Source: an uncultured Oscillospiraceae bacterium | Lineage (GTDB): Bacteria > Bacillota > Clostridia > Oscillospirales > Oscillospiraceae | NCBI GenBank assembly: GCA_934591745.1 | Contig: CAKTPQ010000003.1 | Location: forward strand, 1-64,000 | Direction: 5' to 3' | Length of the DNA: 64,000 nt | In this document: in pieces, positions 25,616-34,069 of the stretch | Numbering within the stretch: position 1 is the stretch's first letter | Layout of the letters: each line of letters starts with the position of its first letter | Position numbers and translations under genes: made by a program | The notes under the pieces: model-generated | Told to the model about the DNA's origin: nothing | Seen by the model: only the letters and a program-made list of their open reading frames with translations | Database searches by the model: none

Positions 25616-27979
25616 ATGACAAACGGGCCGGTCATTGAGGAACAGTTGGCGGAGTCGTTCCGCACCGCCATGGAGCGGGGGCGCATCGCGCTGTTCAGCG
25701 CGCCCTGCGGCTTCGGCAAGACCGTGGTGGCCCGTGCACTGCTGGAGGGCTGCCGCGTGCGGGAGCTGTCCGCCGATGGGGAGACGCTGGATCTCCCGGC
25801 GGACGATGGCACATGGGACGTGCTGCTGCTGGATGAGCTGCAAAGCCTGCCGGAAAGCGGGCAGGAGCCGCTTTGCGCCCTGCTGCGCACCGCAGTAGAG
25901 CGCCGCTTCGTGCTGCTGAGCCGGGGCGGGCTGCCGGGCTGGCTGGCACCGTTCCAGTTCTCCGGATTGCTGCGGGTGTTCATCGCCGATGATCTGGCGC
26001 TGCACCGCGTCGGCGCCGCGGAGCTGCTGGCGCGCTGCGGCGTGACGCTGCCTGACACGGAGCTGACCGCCGTCCTGCGCGACACCTGCGGCCACCCGCT
26101 GGCGCTGGAACTGCTGGGCCGCTGCATGGCAGCCCGCCGGGAGGGCTATACCCCCGTGGTGGAGCAGACCGTGCGCCGCCAGATGATGGCCTATTTCGAG
26201 GACGCGGTGTACCGCCGCTTCGACCTGCCCCTGCGCCGCTTCCTGCTGGAGCTGGCGCCCTTCGAGCCGTTCGATCTGGAGCTGGCCCGCATCGCCACCG
26301 GCGACAGCCGCGCCGGCGAGCATCTGGCCTGGCTCCAGCAGCAGACGTCCATGCTGCTGTATGGGGGGGACAAGTACCGGTTCTGGCCGGCTTTCCGCCA
26401 GTTCCTGCTGTGGGAGCTGGAGCGGGAGTACAGCGACGAACGCCGCCGCAGCCTGTACAACCGGGGCGCGCTGTATTACGAGCTGCATCAGGATTACGGA
26501 CAGGCGCTTTACTTTTACGACCGCGGCGGCGATCGGGGCAAGGTGTCGGAGCTGCTGCGCCGCAGCGCCGAGCTGCACCCCGGCATGGGACACTATGAAG
26601 AGCTGTCCGCCTACTACGACACGCTGAACGAGGAGGAGATCGCCGCTTCGCCCTCACTGATGCAGGCCGTCAGCATGCTGTGCGCCCTGCGGGGCGATTA
26701 TGACGGCTCCCAGCGGTGGTATGGCCGTCTGGCCGACTTTGCCGCCCGCCGCAAGGGCGCAGATGCCGCCGGCCGGGAAGCGCGGGGGCGCTTGGCGTGG
26801 CTGGATATCTCCCTGCCCCAGCGTGGTGTGGCGGGCCTTGCGGAGATGTTTCCCGCCGCTTTCCGTCTGCTGACCGACCGGGAGATCACGCTGCCGGCCT
26901 TCTCCGTTACCAGTGCGCTGCCCAGCATCATGAACGGCGGCAAGGACTTTTCCGACTGGAGCCGGCGGGACGACCTGCTGTACGCCACGCTGCGCCGTCC
27001 TGTGGAGGCCGTGCTGGGCCGGGACGGCGAGGGACTGGCGGACACCGCCATCGCCGAGAGTAAATTTGAAAAGGGACAGGACGTGTCCGGCCGGGTGCTG
27101 GCATTGGTGTCCCGTCTGAGCGATATCCGCTGTCAAGGTACGCCGGACATCGAGTTCGCGGCGGTGGGCCTCATCGTCCGCAGTCAGGTGGACACCGGCC
27201 GCCCGGAGGATGGCGCCCGGATGCTTACCTCCCTGCGTCAGCGGCTGGAGAGCCGCGGCGAGACGCGCTTTCTGCCCAATATCGACGCCATGCTCTGCCG
27301 CATCGCGCTGCGCACCGGCGACCGGCTGGCTGTGGCCGCGTGGTACAGGGATAAGGCGCCCCGTGATCCCACCCATTTCCGGGTGCTGCTGCGGTATCAG
27401 TACTTTACCCAGGCCATGGCAGAGCTGGCTCAGGGCGACAATGACACGGCGCTGCTGACATTGGCGCCGCTGGAGCGGTACTGCGCCGTGTGTCAGCGCC
27501 ATATCGACGGCATCCATCTGCACCTGCTCACCGCCATTGCCCGGTTCCGGCGGCACGAGGACACATGGCAGGCGCCGCTGGACGCGGCACTGGAGACGGC
27601 GGCGCACTACGGCTTTGTGCGCACGGTGGGGCAGTACGGCGCGGCCATCCTGCCCCTGCTGGAGCGCCGCCGCTGGCAGGGCGACCCGGACTTCCGCGCC
27701 GCCATGATGCAGGCTGTCCGCGCCCAGGCCGCCAACTATCCGGATCTGCTGACGCCGCCGCTGGAGCAGGCGGAGGCGCTCACCGCTGCGGAAATGCAGG
27801 TGCTGCGCCTGCTGTGCGCCGATAAGAGCAACGCCGAGATCGGCCAGATCCTGGATATCCGTCTGCCCACGGTGAAAAGCCATGTCAGCCACATCCTGCA
27901 AAAGCTCAATGTCAGCCGCCGCAGCGAGGCCAAGCGCGCTGCGGAGCGGCTGCACCTGCTGCCCGGCACCAGACTATGA
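25616..27979 (+). CDS. LuxR-family transcriptional regulator, MalT-like
   Basis: A 787-aa STAND-type regulator. An N-terminal NTPase has Walker A SAPCGFGKTVVA (Lys35) and Walker B VLLLDEL near 72. A winged-helix region and a long helical-repeat (TPR-like) sensor arm cover about 300-700. A C-terminal LuxR helix-turn-helix (about 722-780) has LTAAEMQVLRLL, NAEIGQILDI and TVKSHVSHILQKLNV. Such proteins bind an inducer, oligomerise with ATP and activate transcription. ATG 25616 follows AAAGGAAGGG. It ends at a strong terminator just before the cobalamin riboswitch promoter, so it may act on neighbouring operons, but no binding site is evident. Confidence 0.85.
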   Translation: MTNGPVIEEQLAESFRTAMERGRIALFSAPCGFGKTVVARALLEGCRVRELSADGETLDLPADDGTWDVLLLDELQSLPESGQEPLCALLRTAVERRFVLLSRGGLPGWLAPFQFSGLLRVFIADDLALHRVGAAELLARCGVTLPDTELTAVLRDTCGHPLALELLGRCMAARREGYTPVVEQTVRRQMMAYFEDAVYRRFDLPLRRFLLELAPFEPFDLELARIATGDSRAGEHLAWLQQQTSMLLYGGDKYRFWPAFRQFLLWELEREYSDERRRSLYNRGALYYELHQDYGQALYFYDRGGDRGKVSELLRRSAELHPGMGHYEELSAYYDTLNEEEIAASPSLMQAVSMLCALRGDYDGSQRWYGRLADFAARRKGADAAGREARGRLAWLDISLPQRGVAGLAEMFPAAFRLLTDREITLPAFSVTSALPSIMNGGKDFSDWSRRDDLLYATLRRPVEAVLGRDGEGLADTAIAESKFEKGQDVSGRVLALVSRLSDIRCQGTPDIEFAAVGLIVRSQVDTGRPEDGARMLTSLRQRLESRGETRFLPNIDAMLCRIALRTGDRLAVAAWYRDKAPRDPTHFRVLLRYQYFTQAMAELAQGDNDTALLTLAPLERYCAVCQRHIDGIHLHLLTAIARFRRHEDTWQAPLDAALETAAHYGFVRTVGQYGAAILPLLERRRWQGDPDFRAAMMQAVRAQAANYPDLLTPPLEQAEALTAAEMQVLRLLCADKSNAEIGQILDIRLPTVKSHVSHILQKLNVSRRSEAKRAAERLHLLPGTRL

Positions 27980-27983
27980 CCCG

Positions 27984-28018
27984 CGCCCTGCGGACACGGT
28001 GTGTCCGCAGGGCGTTTT
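27984..28018 (+). terminator. terminator of the regulator gene
   Basis: CGCCCTGCGGACAC (27984-27997) pairs exactly with GTGTCCGCAGGGCG (28001-28014), followed by TTTT. Confidence 0.85.
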
Positions 28019-28023
28019 CCCTG

Positions 28024-28052
28024 TTGACATCCGGATTCTTCCAATCTATAAT
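28024..28052 (+). promoter_or_regulatory. perfect consensus promoter of the B12-riboswitch operon
   Basis: TTGACA (28024-28029), exactly 17 bp, TATAAT (28047-28052). Transcription should start near 28059, giving a leader of about 610 nt before the first gene. Confidence 0.92.
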
Positions 28053-28090
28053 GATAAACGGCGGCTTAGGCCGCTGGCCAATTGAATACA

Positions 28091-28336
28091 TGATCCAAGG
28101 ATGCTGTGCAGCCAGCCTGTCGTAAAGACCCCGTGTGGGTCAGGCAGCGGCTTCAAAGGAACGGGGTGCAGAGCCCCACGCGAACGGCACTGTGAGCGCA
28201 AGAACGTACCGAGGCGGCGTCAGCCGCTGGGACGAAAGTCCGCCATTGCAGACATCACGTCTGTGAGAAGGCAGGTCACGAACGAGGAGAGGATTCTCCG
28301 CGGCGCGAGTCAGAAGACTTGCATGGAGGAGGATCA
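28091..28336 (+). promoter_or_regulatory. cobalamin riboswitch (B12-box aptamer)
   Basis: The RNA contains, in order, the conserved core of cobalamin aptamers. AAAGGAACGGGGTGCAGAGC (28156-28175) corresponds to the GGTGCxAATCC box, and GGCACTGTGAG lies at about 28187-28197. Next come a GGGACGAAAGTCC hairpin, TGTGAGAAGGC near 28262, and GAGTCAGAAGACTTGC (28307-28322), corresponding to the AGxCAGGAxACCTGCC box. TGATCC (28091-28096) and GGATCA (28331-28336) can close stem P1. A terminator follows at 28386. Cobalamin riboswitches normally switch expression off when B12 binds, so the operon downstream should be on under B12 shortage. Boundaries are set by P1 and are approximate. Confidence 0.85.
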
Positions 28337-28385
28337 CCAACAGCGGGCGCTCTCTCCGTGGTGTATGGATAGGCAGGAGTGTGCG

Positions 28386-28420
28386 CCGGCGCTTCCCGAA
28401 AGGGGAGGAGCCGGTTTTTT
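28386..28420 (+). terminator. riboswitch expression-platform terminator
   Basis: CCGGC...GCCGG with an inner CTTCCC/GGGGAG stem and GAAA loop, followed by T6 (28415-28420). It lies 50 nt after the aptamer and is the likely off-state terminator. Confidence 0.8.
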
Positions 28421-28433
28421 CTGTCGCGGACCC

Positions 28434-28475
28434 CGCTGGTCGTCCTCCGGTAAACGGAGGCGGACCGGCGTTTTT
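28434..28475 (+). terminator. second leader terminator
   Basis: CGCTGGTC and CCTCCG pair with CGGAGG and GACCGGCG around GTAAA, followed by T5 (28471-28475). Only 14 nt separate it from the first terminator. Confidence 0.7.
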
Positions 28476-28531
28476 CTGCGCATGGACTTGTCAGGCCGAG
28501 GCGGTTTTTCCAGCCGCCTGCTTTCCATAAG

Positions 28532-28571
28532 GGCGGGAGGGGACCAAACCCCTTCCGCCTCCTCTCTTTTT
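28532..28571 (+). other. third leader hairpin, terminator-like
   Basis: GGCGGGAGGGG (28532-28542) pairs with CCCCTTCCGCC (28549-28559), followed by TCCTCTC and T5. The T-run is displaced, so it may be a weak terminator or a processing stem. The remaining leader to 28654 holds nothing else I can name. Confidence 0.45.
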
Positions 28572-28669
28572 GAGGATGGAAACACTTCCGCCGCATTGGC
28601 CAAGGGAGCCTTACCCTTTTTTCCGCAGGTGCGTTAGAGATAGAGAAGATCAAAACAGGAGGAGATCAC

Positions 28670-31600
28670 ATGCATTACAAAAGAAGTGTGACCGACCGTG
28701 CGTTGGCCATGCTGCTGAGTCTTGTGCTGTGCCTGACCATGGTGCCGCAGATGGTTTTTGCCGCTGCGGATACGTCCGGCGCGGCATCCTGCGTTGCCGT
28801 GAAGGCTGGCGCAGAGACGGCATATGAGACGACCACCGGCGCATACCTGCCCGTCTCGCTGGATCAGTTGTTTACCGACAGCGATGGTCATACGCTGACC
28901 TACACGCTGTCTGACGGCGATTACGGCACACAGACCAAGCTCGCCAAAGACGCGGATGGCAAGGACATCCTGTCCTTCACCAATCCGGACGCAGGCACCT
29001 ATACCCCCACCATTACCGCATCCTGCCCCAACGGCGGCAAGGCCTCCGTGCAGCTGACCATCACGGTGGAGCAGGGCGAGGCCGGCGACGCGTCGCAGTA
29101 CGGCTATGACGAGACGCCCGCCGCTTCCGTAAAGGTCTATGTCACCATCGCCAGCGACGGCGTCCCCCTGAAGAGCAATGAGGGCACCGTACTGTCCCAT
29201 CTGGAGGTGGATGTGCCCTATTTCGACCTGGCGTATCAGGGCCTGTCGGAGTTCTACCGATATCACACGGAGAACGGCCAGGGCAACTATATAGATGACG
29301 TCATCGTAGAGCGTCCCACCGCCCTGCACCTGTACCTTTACATGATCGGTGTCTACTATCTGGGCTATACGCCGGAGGAGATCACCAGCGGCGATGTGCA
29401 AATCCCAGGCCATGAAGGCGGCATAGGCGTTGTGGATATGTTCGACGGCACGCCCTATACGGACGATCGGAAGGCATTGTACTTCACCGGCAGCGCCACG
29501 TCCATGTATATGCAGCAGTTCTGGGGCCATGACGAGAACCTGATGTATTATCGCAACCACGTCTATCCCCTGAAGAGCGCCGGCTGGGGCAGCACAGCGG
29601 ACTATGTTCTGTTGTCTGATGGCGACACCATTGACTTGTCCATGTTTACCGACTGGAGCTTCTGGCACGACGGCGGCGCCTTTGCCGCCTTCGACCGGGA
29701 CGACTATACCGTGTCCGCGGGCGATGAGCTGACCTTCAAGACCCTCAAGTATGACACCAAGTCCGTGGCCGACGGCGGCACAGAGCAGTTCGACCCCATT
29801 ACCGGCCTGGATATGCGCGTCTATGACGAAGACTGGCAGCAGATAGACGCTGTCGCGCCCGGCGATGACGAGAGTACCTATACTTACACCTTCGATGAGG
29901 CGGGCACCTATTATCTGCTGGGCATCGACCCCAATGCCGGTACCAAGGCTGCCCGGTTCGCACCGGCCACCGCCAAGGTCACGGTAGAGAGCAAGACGGT
30001 TCCCGTGCCCACCCGCAAGGCGGACTATCCCGCCGCCAGCGAGGCCACGGTCAAGACCGGCATGGCCTATCTGCTCAGCGACCTGCAGGCGGGCAAGGTG
30101 TTTGCTCCCGTGGACGGCCAGCGCCTGACCTATGCGAACTACTATTACCAGCGTTCCACCGATGGCGGCAAGACCTGGGGCAGCATGCAGCACTTCTCTG
30201 AGTCTCTTTTCGGCGGGACTACCATCCAGCTCACCGAGCTGTCGGAGGGCGATTACACCTACCGCTTCTATGCCTCTCACGACGGCGAGAATTTCTCCGA
30301 GGATACCTGGACGCTGACGCTCCATGTGCAGGACAGTCCCGCCATGAACTTCACGTTCTTCGTCGGCAAGGACTATACCGACAGTTATCCCGTCATCCGG
30401 CTCTACAACGTGGATGAGGATGGCGAGGGCAATGAAGTGCTGGGCGATGCGATTGAGAACTGCTTCAGGTACAGCGATTTCACCGACACCCTGCCGGAGG
30501 GCCAGGACGCCTACGATCCCGCCGCCGGCCTGCTGACAGGCGGCTACCAGGTGTTCTACGCCAGTCTCAAGGCCGGACGCTATGCCTACCGCGCCTTTGC
30601 AAAAAATGCGGACACCGGCGCGTATGACGTGGAGCTGGGCGGCATGACCCTGGATCTGCCCACCGACACCAACGTGGATGGCGGCGCCGGCGGCGGCACC
30701 AATATCTACCTCCGGTGCGGCTCCTTCTATGTTGACAGCAAAAAGACGGACGGCACCTATTTTGCGGCGGATGAGTACCACGTGCGGGTGGACTGCCCCA
30801 TCATGGGAACCGCCTGCGCCATGGGCGAGCCGTACACCAAGGGCAGTTACACCTATTATCCCACGGTGCTGTACGCCGCCGGCAATGCCTGCCTGTACAA
30901 CAGTTACGCCTACCCCGATATTGACGGCTATGTCTTCACGCAGAACATCAACCGGACCTTCTCCGCCGGCAGCGGTGCCTTTGAGGAGAAGCTGACCATC
31001 AACGCCGGTGTTGAGCTGACGGTCACGGTGCCCGATGATACCGATTTCGGCCTGTACTTCCAGTGGAACAACTTCAACACCACGGAAGTGGCGCCTGTGA
31101 ACGCGACAGAGGACTTTGACGGCTGGAGCCACAAGGAGAACGGCACCAAGTCCGTCGTCTACTTCATCTCCAAGGGCAATGGCAACTACACCTGGCGTCT
31201 CAGCGATGCCACGCATGTGACCCGGGCTGGCTGGCTGACCCAACTTAATGCCAGAGAGGAACTGTCCTTCAGCTTCGACGCCGGCGCCGCCACGGACCGC
31301 CTGTCCCATGATTTCAGCAATCTGGGTTCACAGACCGTGAACCGCGACGAGGCCGACCTGCAGGTGAATCTGGATCCCAGCGGCTATAAGGCGCTGAACG
31401 ACACCACCCGCGTCCGGGCTTACCGTCACTGGCAGCTCATCAACAATGACGCCGGCAACATCATGGTGGAGCCTGATTTCCACTGGGACCGGCAGTCCGG
31501 CGACGCGGAGATCGAGACGGTCAACGGCGGCAATACCACCGCCAACTGGGCGGACATTACCCCCGGTACGCAGGATTCCATCATCACCGTCTACTATGAC

Positions 31601-34054
31601 AGTGTGGATGTGAATCCCGGCAGCTACGGCAGCCACGGCGGCCTGTATCCCGCCACCCAGCCCCAGCGCGTGGGCGTCATCGTGGTGGGCGGCACCGGCG
31701 TGGAGCACGGCACCGCCGACGCGGATGTGGACTTCAACATGGCCGCCGGAGCCACCACCACCCGTTCCATGGACTGGGACTACAACTACGACACGTGGTA
31801 CTATGAGGCCGGTGAGACGGATCCCACGCTGACCTTCGCCGTGGTGAAGAGCACCGGCGATGTCACGGTGGACTACGCCTTTGTCGCCACCAACAACGCC
31901 ATGGTTACCACCGTTTCCGCCTTCCGGACCATTTCCGCCGGTGCGGACGGCCGTTACACGGTGCCGCTGGCTGATTTCAACGACCTGGGCAACGGCATGG
32001 GCGGCACCGTCATCCTCCGCATGACTGATAACAGCGGCGTCAGCTACCGGCTGGTGCGTGTAGCTAAGGTCACTATCACCTCCGAGAACGCCAGCCACAA
32101 GGGCGAGGACATCATGCCCGGCGATCAGGTGAAGCTGACCTTCAGCGGCATGTTCCGCGGCGTCAACAAGATCTCCGGCATCTTCAACCCCACCACCTTC
32201 ATGCCTACCTACTATGCAGGCGATACCAAGTGTGCGGGTGCGTTGGGACAGTACCAGAGGATGGACAACGCCTCTGTCAGCGTCACGCTCCCCGCGGACA
32301 TCGTCTTTGAGGACGGGCAGGAAACGACAACGTACACCTTCACCAACGGCTACACCTACGGCAGCATGTATTCTGCCGCCAACCCCTTCGCATTCCTGTA
32401 TGGCATGACGGATACCGGCGTGGGTACCAACTTCAACGCCGTCACCGTCAACTACTACATGAACCACTACGCCGACGCCGTGGTCACGGTCCACCGTAAG
32501 GTCTTCTATGACGTGGCACTGGACATCACGGATGCCGGCGGTACGGCGCTGTCGGGCGTGACCATCGCACTGACCGACAGCAGCGGCAAGGCTGTCGCGG
32601 CCAACGAGAATGGCCGCTTCCAGCTGGGCTACGGCACGTATAACTACGTTCTGACCAAGGATGGCTATGTGGTGACACGGAGCAGCTTCACCCTGAGCAG
32701 CGCTGACGCCGACAAGGTGCAGGACGGTATCCTGACCATCAAGGCGTCCATGGACGCCGCTGGTGCTGCTCCTTGGGATGGTACCACGCGCACCGAGCCC
32801 TCCAAGGATGATGACGGTGTTTATCTCATCGGCACCGGCGCCGAACTGGCATGGTTCGCCGCCAACGGCGGTGAGGACAGCGCCAGGCTGACGGCGGACA
32901 TCGAGCTGTCGGGCTACGACTGGACGCCCATGAATAAGTTCTACGGCACGTTTGACGGGCAGGGGCATGTCATCCGCAACCTGTACGTCAACAGCAGCAG
33001 CTATCCGCTGGGCCTGTTCGGCTATCTGCAGTCCGGGGCCTCCGTCACGGAGCTGGGCATCACAGGCGACGTGACCTGCACCGCCAGAAGCAACGCGCAG
33101 GCGGGCGGCATCGCAGGTTATATGTACGACAAGGCGTCCATTACCCAGTGCTGGAGCGCCGTAAACGTCACCACCAAGAAGTACGGCGGCGGTATCGCGG
33201 GTTATACCGCCAAGGGTGCGGCTATCACCGACTGCTATGCCACCGGTACGATCCGCACCACCTCCGCCAATGAGTGCTATCTGGGCGGTATCTGCGCCAG
33301 CTTCTACAGTAACACGGCCGGCGCGGCCCTTACCAACTGCTACAGCATCGCCACGGTCGTCGGCAGCGGCGGCAATGCCTCCTATGTGGGCGGCCTGTCT
33401 CCCGTCACCAATGGACAGTACTACGTGAACAGCTATTATCTGGAAGGCACCGTCTCCGGCGCAAGCGCCAAGTACGGCGTTACCGGCCTTGGCACCTCTT
33501 TCACCGCGGCGGACGGCCTGAGCGCCGAAACGCTGGGCAACAACTTCGCAGCGGATGACAAGGGCATCAACAGCGGCTATCCGATCCTGACCTGGCAGGT
33601 CGTCGCGGAACCCGAACTGACGGGCCTGAGGATCACCACGCCGCCCACCAAAACCGAGTACCTGCCCGGTGAGGACTTTGAGCCCGCTGGTATGACGGTG
33701 GTGGCCGTGTACGACGGCGTCACCGAGGTAGAGGTCACGGACTACACCGTGGAGGACGGAGAGGCTCTCAAAGCAGAGGCCACCGCCGTCACCGTGAAGT
33801 ACGGTGGCTTCACCGCCCAGCAGGCCATCACCATGCTGGCCCGGTATGACAAGGGTGATGTGAACAACGACGGTGTGGTGGATGATGCCGACGCCGCCAT
33901 GGTCTATGCCTTTGCCAATGCCAAGCTCACCGCAGACGCCCGACAGGCTGACGCCGCCGATATCAACGGCGACGGTGCCGTGACGGCCGCAGACGCGGAG
34001 ATCATCTATTCTTTCTATCTGGGAGAGCTCGCTTCTCTCACCGCTCACAACTAA
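28670..34054 (+). CDS. secreted transcobalamin-like/GLUG protein with C-terminal dockerin
   Basis: This 1,794-aa protein is the first gene after the riboswitch; AGGAGG lies 9 bp before ATG 28670. It has a signal peptide (to about residue 30), a cadherin-like beta domain (about 40-140) and a region at about 152-370 with the pattern of DUF4430/transcobalamin-C-like domains (VKVYVTIASDG, then YVLLSDGDTIDL). More beta-sandwich domains follow, then a GLUG beta-helix region (about 1,390-1,640: FYGTFDGQGHVIRNLYV, AGGIAGYM), a bacterial Ig-like domain and a type I dockerin (about 1,727-1,790). The dockerin has two calcium loops, DVNNDGVVDDADA and DINGDGAVTAADA. It should be secreted and docked onto a cohesin; the next gene supplies one. 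The DUF4430 link points to corrinoid binding; ligand contact is inference. Confidence 0.85.
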   Translation: MHYKRSVTDRALAMLLSLVLCLTMVPQMVFAAADTSGAASCVAVKAGAETAYETTTGAYLPVSLDQLFTDSDGHTLTYTLSDGDYGTQTKLAKDADGKDILSFTNPDAGTYTPTITASCPNGGKASVQLTITVEQGEAGDASQYGYDETPAASVKVYVTIASDGVPLKSNEGTVLSHLEVDVPYFDLAYQGLSEFYRYHTENGQGNYIDDVIVERPTALHLYLYMIGVYYLGYTPEEITSGDVQIPGHEGGIGVVDMFDGTPYTDDRKALYFTGSATSMYMQQFWGHDENLMYYRNHVYPLKSAGWGSTADYVLLSDGDTIDLSMFTDWSFWHDGGAFAAFDRDDYTVSAGDELTFKTLKYDTKSVADGGTEQFDPITGLDMRVYDEDWQQIDAVAPGDDESTYTYTFDEAGTYYLLGIDPNAGTKAARFAPATAKVTVESKTVPVPTRKADYPAASEATVKTGMAYLLSDLQAGKVFAPVDGQRLTYANYYYQRSTDGGKTWGSMQHFSESLFGGTTIQLTELSEGDYTYRFYASHDGENFSEDTWTLTLHVQDSPAMNFTFFVGKDYTDSYPVIRLYNVDEDGEGNEVLGDAIENCFRYSDFTDTLPEGQDAYDPAAGLLTGGYQVFYASLKAGRYAYRAFAKNADTGAYDVELGGMTLDLPTDTNVDGGAGGGTNIYLRCGSFYVDSKKTDGTYFAADEYHVRVDCPIMGTACAMGEPYTKGSYTYYPTVLYAAGNACLYNSYAYPDIDGYVFTQNINRTFSAGSGAFEEKLTINAGVELTVTVPDDTDFGLYFQWNNFNTTEVAPVNATEDFDGWSHKENGTKSVVYFISKGNGNYTWRLSDATHVTRAGWLTQLNAREELSFSFDAGAATDRLSHDFSNLGSQTVNRDEADLQVNLDPSGYKALNDTTRVRAYRHWQLINNDAGNIMVEPDFHWDRQSGDAEIETVNGGNTTANWADITPGTQDSIITVYYDSVDVNPGSYGSHGGLYPATQPQRVGVIVVGGTGVEHGTADADVDFNMAAGATTTRSMDWDYNYDTWYYEAGETDPTLTFAVVKSTGDVTVDYAFVATNNAMVTTVSAFRTISAGADGRYTVPLADFNDLGNGMGGTVILRMTDNSGVSYRLVRVAKVTITSENASHKGEDIMPGDQVKLTFSGMFRGVNKISGIFNPTTFMPTYYAGDTKCAGALGQYQRMDNASVSVTLPADIVFEDGQETTTYTFTNGYTYGSMYSAANPFAFLYGMTDTGVGTNFNAVTVNYYMNHYADAVVTVHRKVFYDVALDITDAGGTALSGVTIALTDSSGKAVAANENGRFQLGYGTYNYVLTKDGYVVTRSSFTLSSADADKVQDGILTIKASMDAAGAAPWDGTTRTEPSKDDDGVYLIGTGAELAWFAANGGEDSARLTADIELSGYDWTPMNKFYGTFDGQGHVIRNLYVNSSSYPLGLFGYLQSGASVTELGITGDVTCTARSNAQAGGIAGYMYDKASITQCWSAVNVTTKKYGGGIAGYTAKGAAITDCYATGTIRTTSANECYLGGICASFYSNTAGAALTNCYSIATVVGSGGNASYVGGLSPVTNGQYYVNSYYLEGTVSGASAKYGVTGLGTSFTAADGLSAETLGNNFAADDKGINSGYPILTWQVVAEPELTGLRITTPPTKTEYLPGEDFEPAGMTVVAVYDGVTEVEVTDYTVEDGEALKAEATAVTVKYGGFTAQQAITMLARYDKGDVNNDGVVDDADAAMVYAFANAKLTADARQADAADINGDGAVTAADAEIIYSFYLGELASLTAHN

Positions 34055-34069
34055 GGAGGGGAAAGACGT

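Noticed and set aside
24298..27979. Inclusion of the acetyltransferase and LuxR-type regulator in the B12 operon
   Set aside because: A strong terminator (27984-28018) and a separate consensus promoter divide them from the riboswitch unit.
28059..28420. RNase P RNA (rnpB), because of GGGACGAAAGTCC and a structured RNA of about 350 nt
   Set aside because: The hairpin differs from the RNase P GAGGAAAGTCC core, and the other universal RNase P motifs are missing. The order of B12-box motifs, the upstream promoter and the terminator-before-operon layout fit a cobalamin riboswitch.
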